Of a stretch of 64,000 nucleotides of DNA, positions 8,147 to 16,243 are shown in pieces; position 1 is the stretch's first letter; every line of letters starts with the position of its first letter. A program made the translations under genes and the position numbers. A model generated the notes under the pieces. It saw only the letters and a program-made list of their open reading frames with translations, did no database searches and had not been told where the DNA came from. The stretch is from positions 62,001-126,000 of the forward strand of contig JALHCK010000003.1 of assembly GCA_022841205.1 (NCBI GenBank). Reading direction: 5' to 3'. Origin of the DNA: Methanomicrobiales archaeon. GTDB lineage: Archaea > Halobacteriota > Methanomicrobia > Methanomicrobiales > Methanospirillaceae.

Positions 8147-9415
8147 CTATACCATGGCCCGCGGGTCGGCCTTCATGTACTCCCGGCAGATGGTCGTGGC
8201 ATACTGCCCGGGTGGAAGCGGGAACGAGAGCCTGACTTTGTCCTCTTCGGCCACGGCACAGACCTCTGTGGCGAGGGAAACCGGCCGGGAAGCGCCCTCG
8301 AACCGGGTGTTCACGAGGTCGCGGACCGAGCAGAAATCCTCGTTCCGGATTCCGTCCTCATCTAGAAGCCGTTCCATGACCGCCTGGTCCCCGGAGGCTG
8401 GCCCCCCCGTGCGGCAGCCCGGCATCCGGATCGCAATCCGGCACCGGCCCCGCTGCAGCTGGAGCCGGGCATTCCCGATGTTCCCGGTGGTGACGCGGTC
8501 CTCGCGCCCGGTGAGAAACACCAGCCGGTCTCCCGGGACAGGATCGACGAGGGTGCCACCATCACGTATCCGTTCAGAGAGGGCCCGGTTAAAGAGCCAC
8601 GACTGGTAGGCACTCACGAAGAGCGATAGGATCTTTGGGGGGAGGATTGCCAGCGCACCGCGGTAGTCGCCCGGCTGCCCGGCCAGGTGGTGGAGCATCG
8701 ACCGCTCGTAGGAGAGCGGGAGGGGGAATTCCCGGATGGCCGCCTGGACGTCACCTGAGGTGATAAACGAGGAGCGGGCGCATTTCACCTCAGCGGTCTC
8801 ACCAGGGAAGGCTTCCCCGATATAGCAGAGCACCGCCCCTTCGCAATCCCCTTTCAGCAGGTACCTGCCGACCTCGTGGGTGACCGGCCTCGTTGCGCCG
8901 AACCGCTGGATCCCGAAGTAGTTTGGCACTGCGGTCCTGCAGGCTTCTGATACCCGGGCTACGTTCTCAGGGAGGTTCTTTGGGTCCACATCCCGGATGG
9001 TGATATCGAAGCGGTTTGCCGAATGCGATCCGAGCGTTATCGGGGATTGTGACCGTCCGGCCACCTCGAGCTCTATATCGCGCAGCCGCACCCGGTCTAA
9101 GTCTCCGGGAGAGATGCCGGGAATCGAGATCAGCTGGCTCGTGACAGCGTGCTTGTCTTTTGTACCGGCAAAGCCGATTTTTTTGTAGGATATGCCGAGC
9201 TGCTTCCCGATCTCCCTGAGGGCCCGCTGCTGGTCCCAGTCCCTCTTTGTCAGGCGGAGGATCAGGAACGGCCCTTCACTTCCGGCAGCCGGTGCTATCT
9301 CCTCTACGATAAAGTCCTCCGGGCCGGCCCGGAGCCTCCCGCCAATACCCGGGGTATCGCTGGCATAGTAGTGCATGCCAAGCGCAATCTCGAGAGGGTG
9401 GGTGCTCTCCATCAT
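8147..9415 (-). CDS. truD: tRNA pseudouridine synthase D
   Basis: 422 residues. TruD makes pseudouridine at position 13 of tRNAs. Family motifs are intact: DFIVEEI at the N-terminus, the catalytic aspartate in GFAGTKDKHAVT near residue 85, and NYFGIQRFG followed by RPVTHEVGRYLLKGD. The archaeal insertion domain accounts for the length. Start ATG 9415 overlaps the pth2 stop as ATGA, which indicates coupled translation in a pth2-truD operon. A second ATG at 9412 follows directly. Confidence 0.95.
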   Translation of the reverse strand: MMESTHPLEIALGMHYYASDTPGIGGRLRAGPEDFIVEEIAPAAGSEGPFLILRLTKRDWDQQRALREIGKQLGISYKKIGFAGTKDKHAVTSQLISIPGISPGDLDRVRLRDIELEVAGRSQSPITLGSHSANRFDITIRDVDPKNLPENVARVSEACRTAVPNYFGIQRFGATRPVTHEVGRYLLKGDCEGAVLCYIGEAFPGETAEVKCARSSFITSGDVQAAIREFPLPLSYERSMLHHLAGQPGDYRGALAILPPKILSLFVSAYQSWLFNRALSERIRDGGTLVDPVPGDRLVFLTGREDRVTTGNIGNARLQLQRGRCRIAIRMPGCRTGGPASGDQAVMERLLDEDGIRNEDFCSVRDLVNTRFEGASRPVSLATEVCAVAEEDKVRLSFPLPPGQYATTICREYMKADPRAMV

Positions 9416-9780
9416 AGCAGGGGGAGCGACCCGGTGATCCGGTCCATCTCTTCTGACTTTGCCGGGCCAAGCCCGAGCGCCGTGACGGTACCCGGTGGGA
9501 TCTCGGTCATGCCGGCATCCTGCACCAGTGCCGCGGAAATCCCGGCTGCCTCGGCTATGACCTTCATCTCGTAGAGATCACGCTCACCGGAGACCTTCAG
9601 GACCACTTTCTTCTGCCCCTCAGCCAGCCATCTCCTCCGGGGCATCGTGTCGGCCTTCTCGTAGGCGAGCAGCGCGGCATGGGCAGCCTGTGCGCACATC
9701 TTGCCGCAGCTCATCCGGAGATCCGAGCGGATCAGCAGGCACTGCTTCCATGCAAACTGCGGAATCTTCTCCATGTGCAT
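9412..9780 (-). CDS. pth: Peptidyl-tRNA hydrolase, archaeal/eukaryotic Pth2 type
   Basis: 122 residues from ATG 9780. Pth2 releases stalled peptides from tRNA by hydrolysing the ester bond. The N-terminal QCLLIRSDLRMSCGKMCAQAAHA segment region matches the family signature (short basic strand, then GK-x-CAQ-AHA helix). ISAALVQDAGMTEIPPGT and ALGLGPA near the C-terminus complete it. Methionines at 9774 and 9801 are alternatives. It is the first gene of a two-gene operon with truD, both acting on tRNA. Confidence 0.94.
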   Translation of the reverse strand: MHMEKIPQFAWKQCLLIRSDLRMSCGKMCAQAAHAALLAYEKADTMPRRRWLAEGQKKVVLKVSGERDLYEMKVIAEAAGISAALVQDAGMTEIPPGTVTALGLGPAKSEEMDRITGSLPLL

Positions 9781-9899
9781 TCGAGGTTGAACTGCACCCA
9801 TCAAATAGGTGGTCTCGGGCAAACCCTTTTTTCCGGCAGGAAGGCCAGCCAAATCATGATAGCCGGCAAGGACCTACGGTTAGGGGGGAAACGCACCCG

Positions 9900-11057
9900 A
9901 TGCGAACCTACGATGTGGTGGTGATCGGTGCCGGGCCGTCGGGAAGCACGGCTGCCCGGCTCTGCGCAGAACAGGGGCTCTCGGTCTGTCTCATCGAGGA
10001 ACACGGGACAATCGGACACCCGGTCCAGTGTGCCGGGCTCCTCTCGGTCCAGGCGTTCCACGAATGCGGGGTGTCGCGGGGGTCTGTCCTGCATGAAGTC
10101 TCAGGGGCGAGGATCAGGAGCGCGCAGGGGTCGGAACTTGCCTTCGATTCCGGCAGGACGCGGGCTGTCATCGTTGACCGGGGGATGCTCGACCGCGAGA
10201 TGGCCATGAATGCCGCCAGGGCCGGAGCAGAAGTCCGGCTTAAGACCGCGTTCTCCGGGCGGAGCGGAACGGCGGTCCGGACACGTGGGGTACGGGGACG
10301 GGAAGAGACCGGGTTCCGGGTGCTGATCGCCGCCGACGGGCCCGGAAGCCCGGTCGCCAGGTCGCTTGGCATGCCCCGGCCCCCGGTCTTCCTGTCCGGG
10401 CTCCAGGCAGAGACCAGGAAGGATATGGACGAGCGGTACGTCGAGCTCTTTCCGGACGCATCCCCGGAGTTCTTCGGGTGGATCATCCCCATCGGAGCGG
10501 GGAGGGCCCGGATCGGTCTTGCCGGAAAAAAAGACGTTTTCGGGAGGTTCAAAACACTCTGCAGGGAGGCCGGCTGCGGAAGCATCATCAACCTGGTGAG
10601 CGGGACCATCCCGCTCGGGGTCATGGAGCGGACTTACGGCCACGGCACGCTTTTTGTCGGGGATGCAGCCGGGTTTCCCAAGCCGACCTCGGGCGGCGGG
10701 GTATACACCGGGGTCCGGTCGGCATCCCACGCCGCATCGGTTGCCGTGGAAGCATGCCGGAGGAACGATCTTTCCGACTCCGTCCTCGCCTCGTACGAGC
10801 GGCGCTGGAAAGCCGATTTCGGGCGGGAGCTCGAACTTGGCCTCAGGGTCTTTTTGCTCAGGCAGCAGTTATCCCCGGCAGATATCGATCGCCTGGTCTC
10901 GGCCCTGAACGATCCGGCAATCATAGCAGAAATCTGCCAGTACGGGGACATGGACCGCCCCGGGGCAATCATCCGCCGCCTGGTGAGAAACCCGGGCGTC
11001 ATTCCAGCCATTGGAATATTGCTCAGGGGAGAATTATACCGGATTTTTAAAGGATAA
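9900..11057 (+). CDS. Geranylgeranyl reductase family FAD-dependent oxidoreductase
   Basis: 385 residues. An N-terminal Rossmann motif (VVIGAGPSGSTAA) and the second FAD motif (FVGDAAGFPKPTSGGG) mark the geranylgeranyl reductase family. In archaea these flavoproteins saturate the isoprenoid chains of ether lipids; some members reduce polyprenols instead. The PVQCAGL segment about 45 residues in is typical. Start ATG 9900 is the family start; the open frame upstream is not conserved-looking. Methanogens usually carry several paralogues, so the precise substrate is unresolved. Confidence 0.85.
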   Translation: MRTYDVVVIGAGPSGSTAARLCAEQGLSVCLIEEHGTIGHPVQCAGLLSVQAFHECGVSRGSVLHEVSGARIRSAQGSELAFDSGRTRAVIVDRGMLDREMAMNAARAGAEVRLKTAFSGRSGTAVRTRGVRGREETGFRVLIAADGPGSPVARSLGMPRPPVFLSGLQAETRKDMDERYVELFPDASPEFFGWIIPIGAGRARIGLAGKKDVFGRFKTLCREAGCGSIINLVSGTIPLGVMERTYGHGTLFVGDAAGFPKPTSGGGVYTGVRSASHAASVAVEACRRNDLSDSVLASYERRWKADFGRELELGLRVFLLRQQLSPADIDRLVSALNDPAIIAEICQYGDMDRPGAIIRRLVRNPGVIPAIGILLRGELYRIFKG

Positions 11058-11113
11058 CCTTTTTTGCCTATTAATTCATACGAAAATCCATACTATTATG
11101 AAGAGATGAACAT

Positions 11114-11755
11114 ATGCACATTCCTGATGCTTTCATCCCGCTTCCCCAGGGTGCCGTGTACTGGGTTATCGCCCTGGTCTTCATAGCCCTCTCCCTCAGG
11201 TGGGCACGAAAAGAAATGAGAGAGGACAGGATACCCCTCGTTGCCGTTCTCGCTGCAGGCATCTTTGCCATCCAGGCTATCAATGTACCGATCCCGTGGG
11301 GTACGAGCGGGCACATGATGGGGGCCGCGCTCGCCGCCATCGTGCTCGGGTCACCGTTTGCCGCGGTCTTCGTCCTCACTCTCGTGCTCATCGTCCAGGG
11401 AGTCCTGTTCGGAGACGGGGGGCTTACCACGATGGGGGCAAACATCATCAACATGGGAGTTATCGGGGGATTTATCGGCTTTTACAGCTACCGCGGCCTC
11501 TTCCGGCTCTTCAGAACCATCTACCCTGCAGCGTTTATTGCCGGCTGGCTCTCTCTCTTCATCGCTGCCCTTGCCTGTGCCGTTGAGATGGCTGTTGCCG
11601 GGACATTCCCGCTCGAACTCGGCCTCTTATCGATGGGCCTCTACCACGCTGTCATAGGGGTTATCGAGGGCGGAATCACTGCTGTTGCCATTTACCTGAT
11701 CCACACCGCCCGCCCGGATATCATGGCCGAAACCCCGGGGGTGCCGTCAACATGA
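11114..11755 (+). CDS. cbiM: Cobalt/nickel ECF transporter membrane component CbiM
   Basis: 213 residues with about six to seven membrane helices. It begins MHIPDAFIP, whose N-terminal Met-His-Ile-Pro binds the metal in CbiM/NikM proteins. GTSGHMMGAALAAI and the GDGGLTTMGANIINMG segment carry the further conserved histidine and metal-site loop. It is the substrate-capture subunit and starts a four-gene transporter operon. Methanogens need both cobalt (corrinoids) and nickel (F430, hydrogenase), so the metal is not certain. Confidence 0.93.
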   Translation: MHIPDAFIPLPQGAVYWVIALVFIALSLRWARKEMREDRIPLVAVLAAGIFAIQAINVPIPWGTSGHMMGAALAAIVLGSPFAAVFVLTLVLIVQGVLFGDGGLTTMGANIINMGVIGGFIGFYSYRGLFRLFRTIYPAAFIAGWLSLFIAALACAVEMAVAGTFPLELGLLSMGLYHAVIGVIEGGITAVAIYLIHTARPDIMAETPGVPST

Positions 11756-12099
11756 ACCAAAAGATATTCCTGCTCGCCGGGCTGGCCGTTGTCCTAGTGA
11801 TAGCAGCTGCGGCCCCTTTCATTGCTTCAAGCAACCCGGATGGCCTGGAGAGCGCGTTTTTTGGCATTTTCGGGGCAAAGGAGATCCAGGGATCGAAGCT
11901 CAGCGAAGAGCATGCAAAAGCTGCCGAGGATAAGGTTGTCACCATCACTGGCAATGAGTTCTCATTTGATTCACCCTTCCCCGACTACTCCATCGAAGGA
12001 CTGTCGAAGTTCGGGGAAGTGACAGCCATCATCATCGGGACCATCCTCGTGCTTGGGATAGCATTCGGTCTTTCGAAGATGATTTTCCGGGCCGGGTAG
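11752..12099 (+). CDS. PDGLE-domain membrane protein of the Co/Ni transporter (CbiN-like role)
   Basis: 115 residues. It has one helix near each end and an extracellular loop between them. SSNPDGLES after the first helix and SPFPDYSIEGL before the second are the hallmarks of the PDGLE family, which replaces or fuses with CbiN/NikN as the accessory membrane subunit. It overlaps the cbiM stop by four bases (ATGA). No separate cbiN is present, so this protein probably fills that role. Confidence 0.85.
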   Translation: MNQKIFLLAGLAVVLVIAAAAPFIASSNPDGLESAFFGIFGAKEIQGSKLSEEHAKAAEDKVVTITGNEFSFDSPFPDYSIEGLSKFGEVTAIIIGTILVLGIAFGLSKMIFRAG

Positions 12100-12142
12100 A
12101 AAAAAGAGACTATTTACCTTTTTCTGATCAACAGTCCCTGCA

Positions 12143-12976
12143 ATGCATCTCGTCGAGGCACGGGATCTCTCCTATGTCTACCCCGGTGGCGTGAAAGGCC
12201 TTGACGCCGTCAATTTTATTGCAGAGAGAAATTCCCGGATCGCGGTAATCGGAGCAAACGGTGCGGGCAAGAGCACCCTCTTCAAGCACTTCAACGGCAT
12301 CCTGCGTCCGACTGATGGCACCGTTCTCATCCACGGGGAGCCGATTACCGAAAAAAACATCAGGGAGGTTCGCAAGCTCGTGGGGCTGGTCTTCCAGAAC
12401 GCCGACGACCAGATCTTCTCCCCTACCGTTGAACAGGACGTTTCGTTCGGGCCGATGAATCTCGGCCTCGATCGGCAGACGATCAACCACCGCGTCGATG
12501 AAGCGCTATCCATGGTCGGGATAGGGCACCTTCGTGACCGCGTCCCCCACCATCTCTCCGGTGGGGAGAAGAAGCGGGTGGCCATCGCCGGGGTGATTGC
12601 AATGGAACCCCAGGTGCTGGTCCTTGATGAGCCGACCGCCGGCCTTGATCCCCGCGGGGTCCGGGAACTGATCGGGGTGATCAACATACTCGCCAGGAAG
12701 TACGGCATCACGGTCATCTTCTCCACGCATGATGTATCCCTTATTCCAGAGATGGCAGACCAGATCTATGTCATGGACCGGGGAAGGATAGTTGCCCGGG
12801 GGACGGTTGCCGAAGTGTTCGGTGATCCGGACCTGCTCACCTCTGTCCGCCTGGATATTCCGGTCATACCACGGTTGATCCGGTCGCTGAAGAATGAAGG
12901 GATGGATATCGGGATGGCATTTACGTTCGATAAAGCACGGGACGAACTGCTGCGGTGGTACCGGAGCCGGGAATGA
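12143..12976 (+). CDS. cbiO: Cobalt/nickel ECF transporter ATPase CbiO
   Basis: 277 residues, a standard ABC ATPase. The Walker A motif is GANGAGKST, the Q-loop VFQNADDQIFSPT is typical of ECF ATPases, the signature is LSGGEKKRVAIAG and Walker B is VLVLDEPTAGLD. It powers metal uptake through CbiM and CbiQ. It sits 43 bases after the PDGLE gene and its stop overlaps cbiQ as ATGA. Confidence 0.95.
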   Translation: MHLVEARDLSYVYPGGVKGLDAVNFIAERNSRIAVIGANGAGKSTLFKHFNGILRPTDGTVLIHGEPITEKNIREVRKLVGLVFQNADDQIFSPTVEQDVSFGPMNLGLDRQTINHRVDEALSMVGIGHLRDRVPHHLSGGEKKRVAIAGVIAMEPQVLVLDEPTAGLDPRGVRELIGVINILARKYGITVIFSTHDVSLIPEMADQIYVMDRGRIVARGTVAEVFGDPDLLTSVRLDIPVIPRLIRSLKNEGMDIGMAFTFDKARDELLRWYRSRE

Positions 12977-13800
12977 TCGACGACCTCTTCCTCATCGAGA
13001 AGTATGCCTACCGGAAGAGCCTGGTCCATAACCTCGATGCGCGGGTGAAGATAGCGGTGACCTTTGCAGTCATCATTGCCATCGTTGCTGTCCCCTACTC
13101 GACGATGGTCTATCCTGTAGGGGGGATCTTCTTCATCTTCTTCACCGCACTCTGGGGGGTTTCCGGACTCTCCCCGATCGTGTACCTGAAACGGCTCACC
13201 ATGATCCTGCCGTTCGGGATTTTCCTGGTCATCTTCCAGGTATTCTTCAGGAACCGGTACTACGAGGCTTTCACCACCATCGCCACCCTCCCATTCGGGA
13301 TAGAGGTCTACGCGGAATCGGTTGAATTTGCATCCATTCTCCTGGTCAAGTTCCTGGTCTCTGTCTCCTTCATCATACTACTCTCATCGACCACGAAGAC
13401 CCCGGACCTGCTCGAGGGTGCCGGCCGCCTCGGGCTCCCGGCCGAGTTCACCCTTGTGCTCGGGATGATGATCCGGTACCTCTACGTCTTTGGCTATATG
13501 ATCCGGAAGACGCAGCAGTCGCTCGAGACCCGGTGTTTCGACCCCTTTGACCGCTCACTCCCCTACCGCTACCGCCTGGAGAAACTGGCATATGCTGTAG
13601 GAACCCTGTTCATCCGGTCGTACGAACAGGGAGAGAGGACCTATGTATCCATGCTCTGCCGGGGATACGGCCCAAAGAGTCATATCTACATCGCAAAGAA
13701 ATCCATGGCAGTGCGGGATTGGGCGTTCCTCTTCACCGGGCTCCTGGTGGCCGTGACCGTTCCGGTCATGACCTGGTCCCGGCTCCTGCCGTATGCCTGA
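12973..13800 (+). CDS. cbiQ: Cobalt/nickel ECF transporter transmembrane protein CbiQ
   Basis: 275 residues from ATG 12973, which overlaps the cbiO stop. It has four to five membrane helices. The coupling motif ETRCFDPFDRS after the central helices and the later AMLCRGY-like segment (SMLCRGYGP) are the paired short helices by which ECF T-components contact the ATPase. MIDDLFLIEKYAYRKS and LDARVKI at the N-terminus are typical of CbiQ. It is the last transporter gene. Confidence 0.93.
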   Translation: MIDDLFLIEKYAYRKSLVHNLDARVKIAVTFAVIIAIVAVPYSTMVYPVGGIFFIFFTALWGVSGLSPIVYLKRLTMILPFGIFLVIFQVFFRNRYYEAFTTIATLPFGIEVYAESVEFASILLVKFLVSVSFIILLSSTTKTPDLLEGAGRLGLPAEFTLVLGMMIRYLYVFGYMIRKTQQSLETRCFDPFDRSLPYRYRLEKLAYAVGTLFIRSYEQGERTYVSMLCRGYGPKSHIYIAKKSMAVRDWAFLFTGLLVAVTVPVMTWSRLLPYA

Positions 13801-13837
13801 GAAGAGGGTTTAATTTTCAAAATTCCTATTACTACCC

Positions 13838-14146
13838 ATGGAAAGCAAGTTTGGCAGGGGTTTTATCACCAGCATCACGCTGATCTGCAGGCACTTCGCA
13901 CTGCCTCCCGAACAGGCCTTCTACGGGGCAGCAGACCACCTCGATGGTCTCGAGATCCCGCCCCAGTTCAGGGGGACGGAGATCGAAGACCTGGTGACCA
14001 GGCTCCGGAAGCGGATCGTCTGGCACCAGCCGGGCAGCATGGATCGTGAAGACGCGGCCGAAGTGATCCGGATCCTGGACAGGCTGGTCATCGCCATCGA
14101 CAAAGCACTCGGGATCGCTGACCCGGACCTGGGGGAATTCCGCTGA
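13838..14146 (+). CDS. Conserved small protein of unknown function
   Basis: 102 residues, soluble and mostly helical by eye, with no cysteines arranged as a metal site and no membrane segment. It begins MESKFGRGFITSITLICRHF and ends with an amphipathic helix rich in Arg/Asp/Leu. It sits alone between cbiQ and gyrB on the same strand, with a TATA-poor 37-base upstream gap. Codon use resembles its neighbours, which supports a real gene. I do not recognise the family. Confidence 0.65.
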   Translation: MESKFGRGFITSITLICRHFALPPEQAFYGAADHLDGLEIPPQFRGTEIEDLVTRLRKRIVWHQPGSMDREDAAEVIRILDRLVIAIDKALGIADPDLGEFR

Positions 14147-14184
14147 ATTTTTGGCCTTGTAATCACCATTAAGTGGTTCTGCGA

Positions 14185-14197
14185 CCAATATATAGTG
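14185..14197 (+). promoter_or_regulatory. TATA box for gyrB-gyrA
   Basis: CCAATATATAGTG lies about 50-60 bases before the gyrB ATG. Transcription would start near 14218, leaving a leader of about 28 bases that carries GGAGGG at 14235-14240 as ribosome-binding site. Confidence 0.55.
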
Positions 14198-14245
14198 TGA
14201 GGGGACTGAAATTTTCCACAATACCTTTTCTAGCGGAGGGCAGCA

Positions 14246-16243
14246 ATGACCGATGCCTATGATGCATCCCATATCACCGTGCTGGAAGGCCTGCAGCCGA
14301 TACGGGAGCGCCCTGCAATGTATATCGGGAGCACGGATTCCCGGGGCCTCCACCACATCGTCTATGAAGTGGTCGATAACTCCATCGATGAGGCGCTCGG
14401 GGGGTACTGTTCCTCCATCTGGCTCACCATCCACGCCGACGGATCCGTTTCGGTCCTCGATAACGGCCGGGGTATCCCGGTCGACGTGATGCCGGGCACC
14501 GACCAGAGTGCACTTGAGACGGTGCTTACCGTCTTGCACGCCGGGGGCAAGTTCGACAAGAACAGTTACCAGGTCTCGGGCGGCCTCCACGGGGTCGGAG
14601 TCTCGGTGGTAAACGCCCTCTCGACCCGGCTTTCCGCCGTGGTTTACCGTGACGGGAATGTCTACGGGATGCAGTTTGCAAAGGGGGCTGTCGCATCCCC
14701 GCTCTCCGTCCGGGAGGAAAGTCTCGCAGAGATGCAGGAACGATACCGGGCGTGGTATGGGAAAGAGACAGGATACACCGGTTCCGAACGCAAGGAGTTT
14801 CTCCGGCTTTTTGGAAAGAAGCTCTCGGGAACCCGGATCTCTTTTTTGCCGGACGGGAGCATCTTTGAGACCCTGAAGTTCGATTACGATGTCCTCTCCC
14901 ACCGGATGCGGGAGCTCGCATTCCTGAATCCCGGCGTAAAGATCAGCATTGCGGACGAGCGGACCGGTGATGCCGAGACGTTTTGCTTCGAAGGCGGGAT
15001 CAGCGAGTACGTCCGTTACCTGAACGCTGCTTCGCCTCCAACGCACCCGGATGTCATCGTCATATCAAAGAAAGATGCCGAGAACCGGATCGATATCGAT
15101 GTCGCCCTCCAGTACGTCAACTCGTACTCGGAGCAGGTATATGCCTATGTCAACAGCGTCAACACCCGGGAAGGTGGCACGCACCTGGAAGGCTTCAGGA
15201 GTGCGATCACCCGGGCCATCAACACCTCGGCCCGGAAAAACAACCTGATCAAGGAATCGGCCCTCTCGATCCGCGGCGAGGATGTCAGGGAAGGGCTGAC
15301 CGCCATCGTGAGCGTCAAGATGGCCAACCCCCAGTTCGAGGGCCAGACCAAGATGAGGCTTGGCAACAGCAACGTCCGCGGCATCGTCGATTCCCTCGTC
15401 TACCAGTCGCTCTCAGAGTACTTCGAGGAAAACCCCAGGGTGCTTGCCTCCATCATCGAGAAGGTTATCGCCGCGGCCAGGGCCCGGGAGGCTGCCCGGA
15501 ACGCCCGCGAACTGGCACGGAGAAAGAGTACGCTTGAGACTTCCGGTCTTCCCGGCAAACTGGCGGACTGTTCGGAACGCGACCCCACGAAGAGCGAGAT
15601 ATACATCGTGGAGGGCGACTCGGCAGGCGGCTCGGCCAAGCAGGGACGCGACCGGAGGTTCCAGGCCATCCTCCCGCTCCGGGGTAAGATCCTGAACGTG
15701 GAGAAGGCAGCCCAGCATAAGATCCTGAAGAACATTGAGATCCAGGCGCTCATATCAGCGATCGGGAGCGGGGTCGGGGAACATTTCGATGCCGGGAAAG
15801 CACGCTACCACCTGATAATCCTCATGACCGATGCCGATGTGGACGGCGCCCACATCAGGACGCTCCTGCTGACCTTCCTCTTTCGCTACATGAGGGAACT
15901 GATCGAGAGCGGCTACGTCTACATCGCACAACCCCCGCTATACAGGATCACCAGGGGCAAGCAGGAGCGGTATGCCTTCCGCGAGGATGAGATGCGGCAG
16001 ATCGTGGCGGAGCTTGGGGAGAAAGGGGTCAGCGTCCAGCGCTACAAGGGTCTTGGGGAGATGAATGCCGTCCAGCTCTGGGAGACGACCATGGACCCCG
16101 CCCGCCGCGTGCTCAAGCAGGTCACCATCGAGGATGCCGTCTATGCAAACGAGATCTTCGAGAAGCTGATGGGAGAGAATGTTGATGCCCGGAGGGAGTT
16201 TATCCGGCGGCACGCAAAGGAGGTGACCAACCTTGACATCTGA
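14246..16243 (+). CDS. gyrB: DNA gyrase subunit B
   Basis: 665 residues. With GyrA it introduces negative supercoils using ATP. The GHKL ATPase motifs are present: EVVDNSIDEA, DNGRGIPVD, and the GGLHGVGVSVVNALS lid. The transducer domain follows, then a TOPRIM domain with VEGDSAGGSAKQ, LRGKILNVEKA and the DADVDG aspartates. GGAGGG precedes the ATG by five bases. gyrA overlaps the 3' end. Euryarchaeal gyrases are thought to have come from bacteria. Confidence 0.97.
   Translation: MTDAYDASHITVLEGLQPIRERPAMYIGSTDSRGLHHIVYEVVDNSIDEALGGYCSSIWLTIHADGSVSVLDNGRGIPVDVMPGTDQSALETVLTVLHAGGKFDKNSYQVSGGLHGVGVSVVNALSTRLSAVVYRDGNVYGMQFAKGAVASPLSVREESLAEMQERYRAWYGKETGYTGSERKEFLRLFGKKLSGTRISFLPDGSIFETLKFDYDVLSHRMRELAFLNPGVKISIADERTGDAETFCFEGGISEYVRYLNAASPPTHPDVIVISKKDAENRIDIDVALQYVNSYSEQVYAYVNSVNTREGGTHLEGFRSAITRAINTSARKNNLIKESALSIRGEDVREGLTAIVSVKMANPQFEGQTKMRLGNSNVRGIVDSLVYQSLSEYFEENPRVLASIIEKVIAAARAREAARNARELARRKSTLETSGLPGKLADCSERDPTKSEIYIVEGDSAGGSAKQGRDRRFQAILPLRGKILNVEKAAQHKILKNIEIQALISAIGSGVGEHFDAGKARYHLIILMTDADVDGAHIRTLLLTFLFRYMRELIESGYVYIAQPPLYRITRGKQERYAFREDEMRQIVAELGEKGVSVQRYKGLGEMNAVQLWETTMDPARRVLKQVTIEDAVYANEIFEKLMGENVDARREFIRRHAKEVTNLDI

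Noticed and set aside
13832..15046. Long open frame on the minus strand opposite gyrB
   Set aside because: The frame is the reverse complement of conserved gyrB codons. It is rich in Gly/Arg/Pro/His shadows, has no family motif and no ribosome-binding site.
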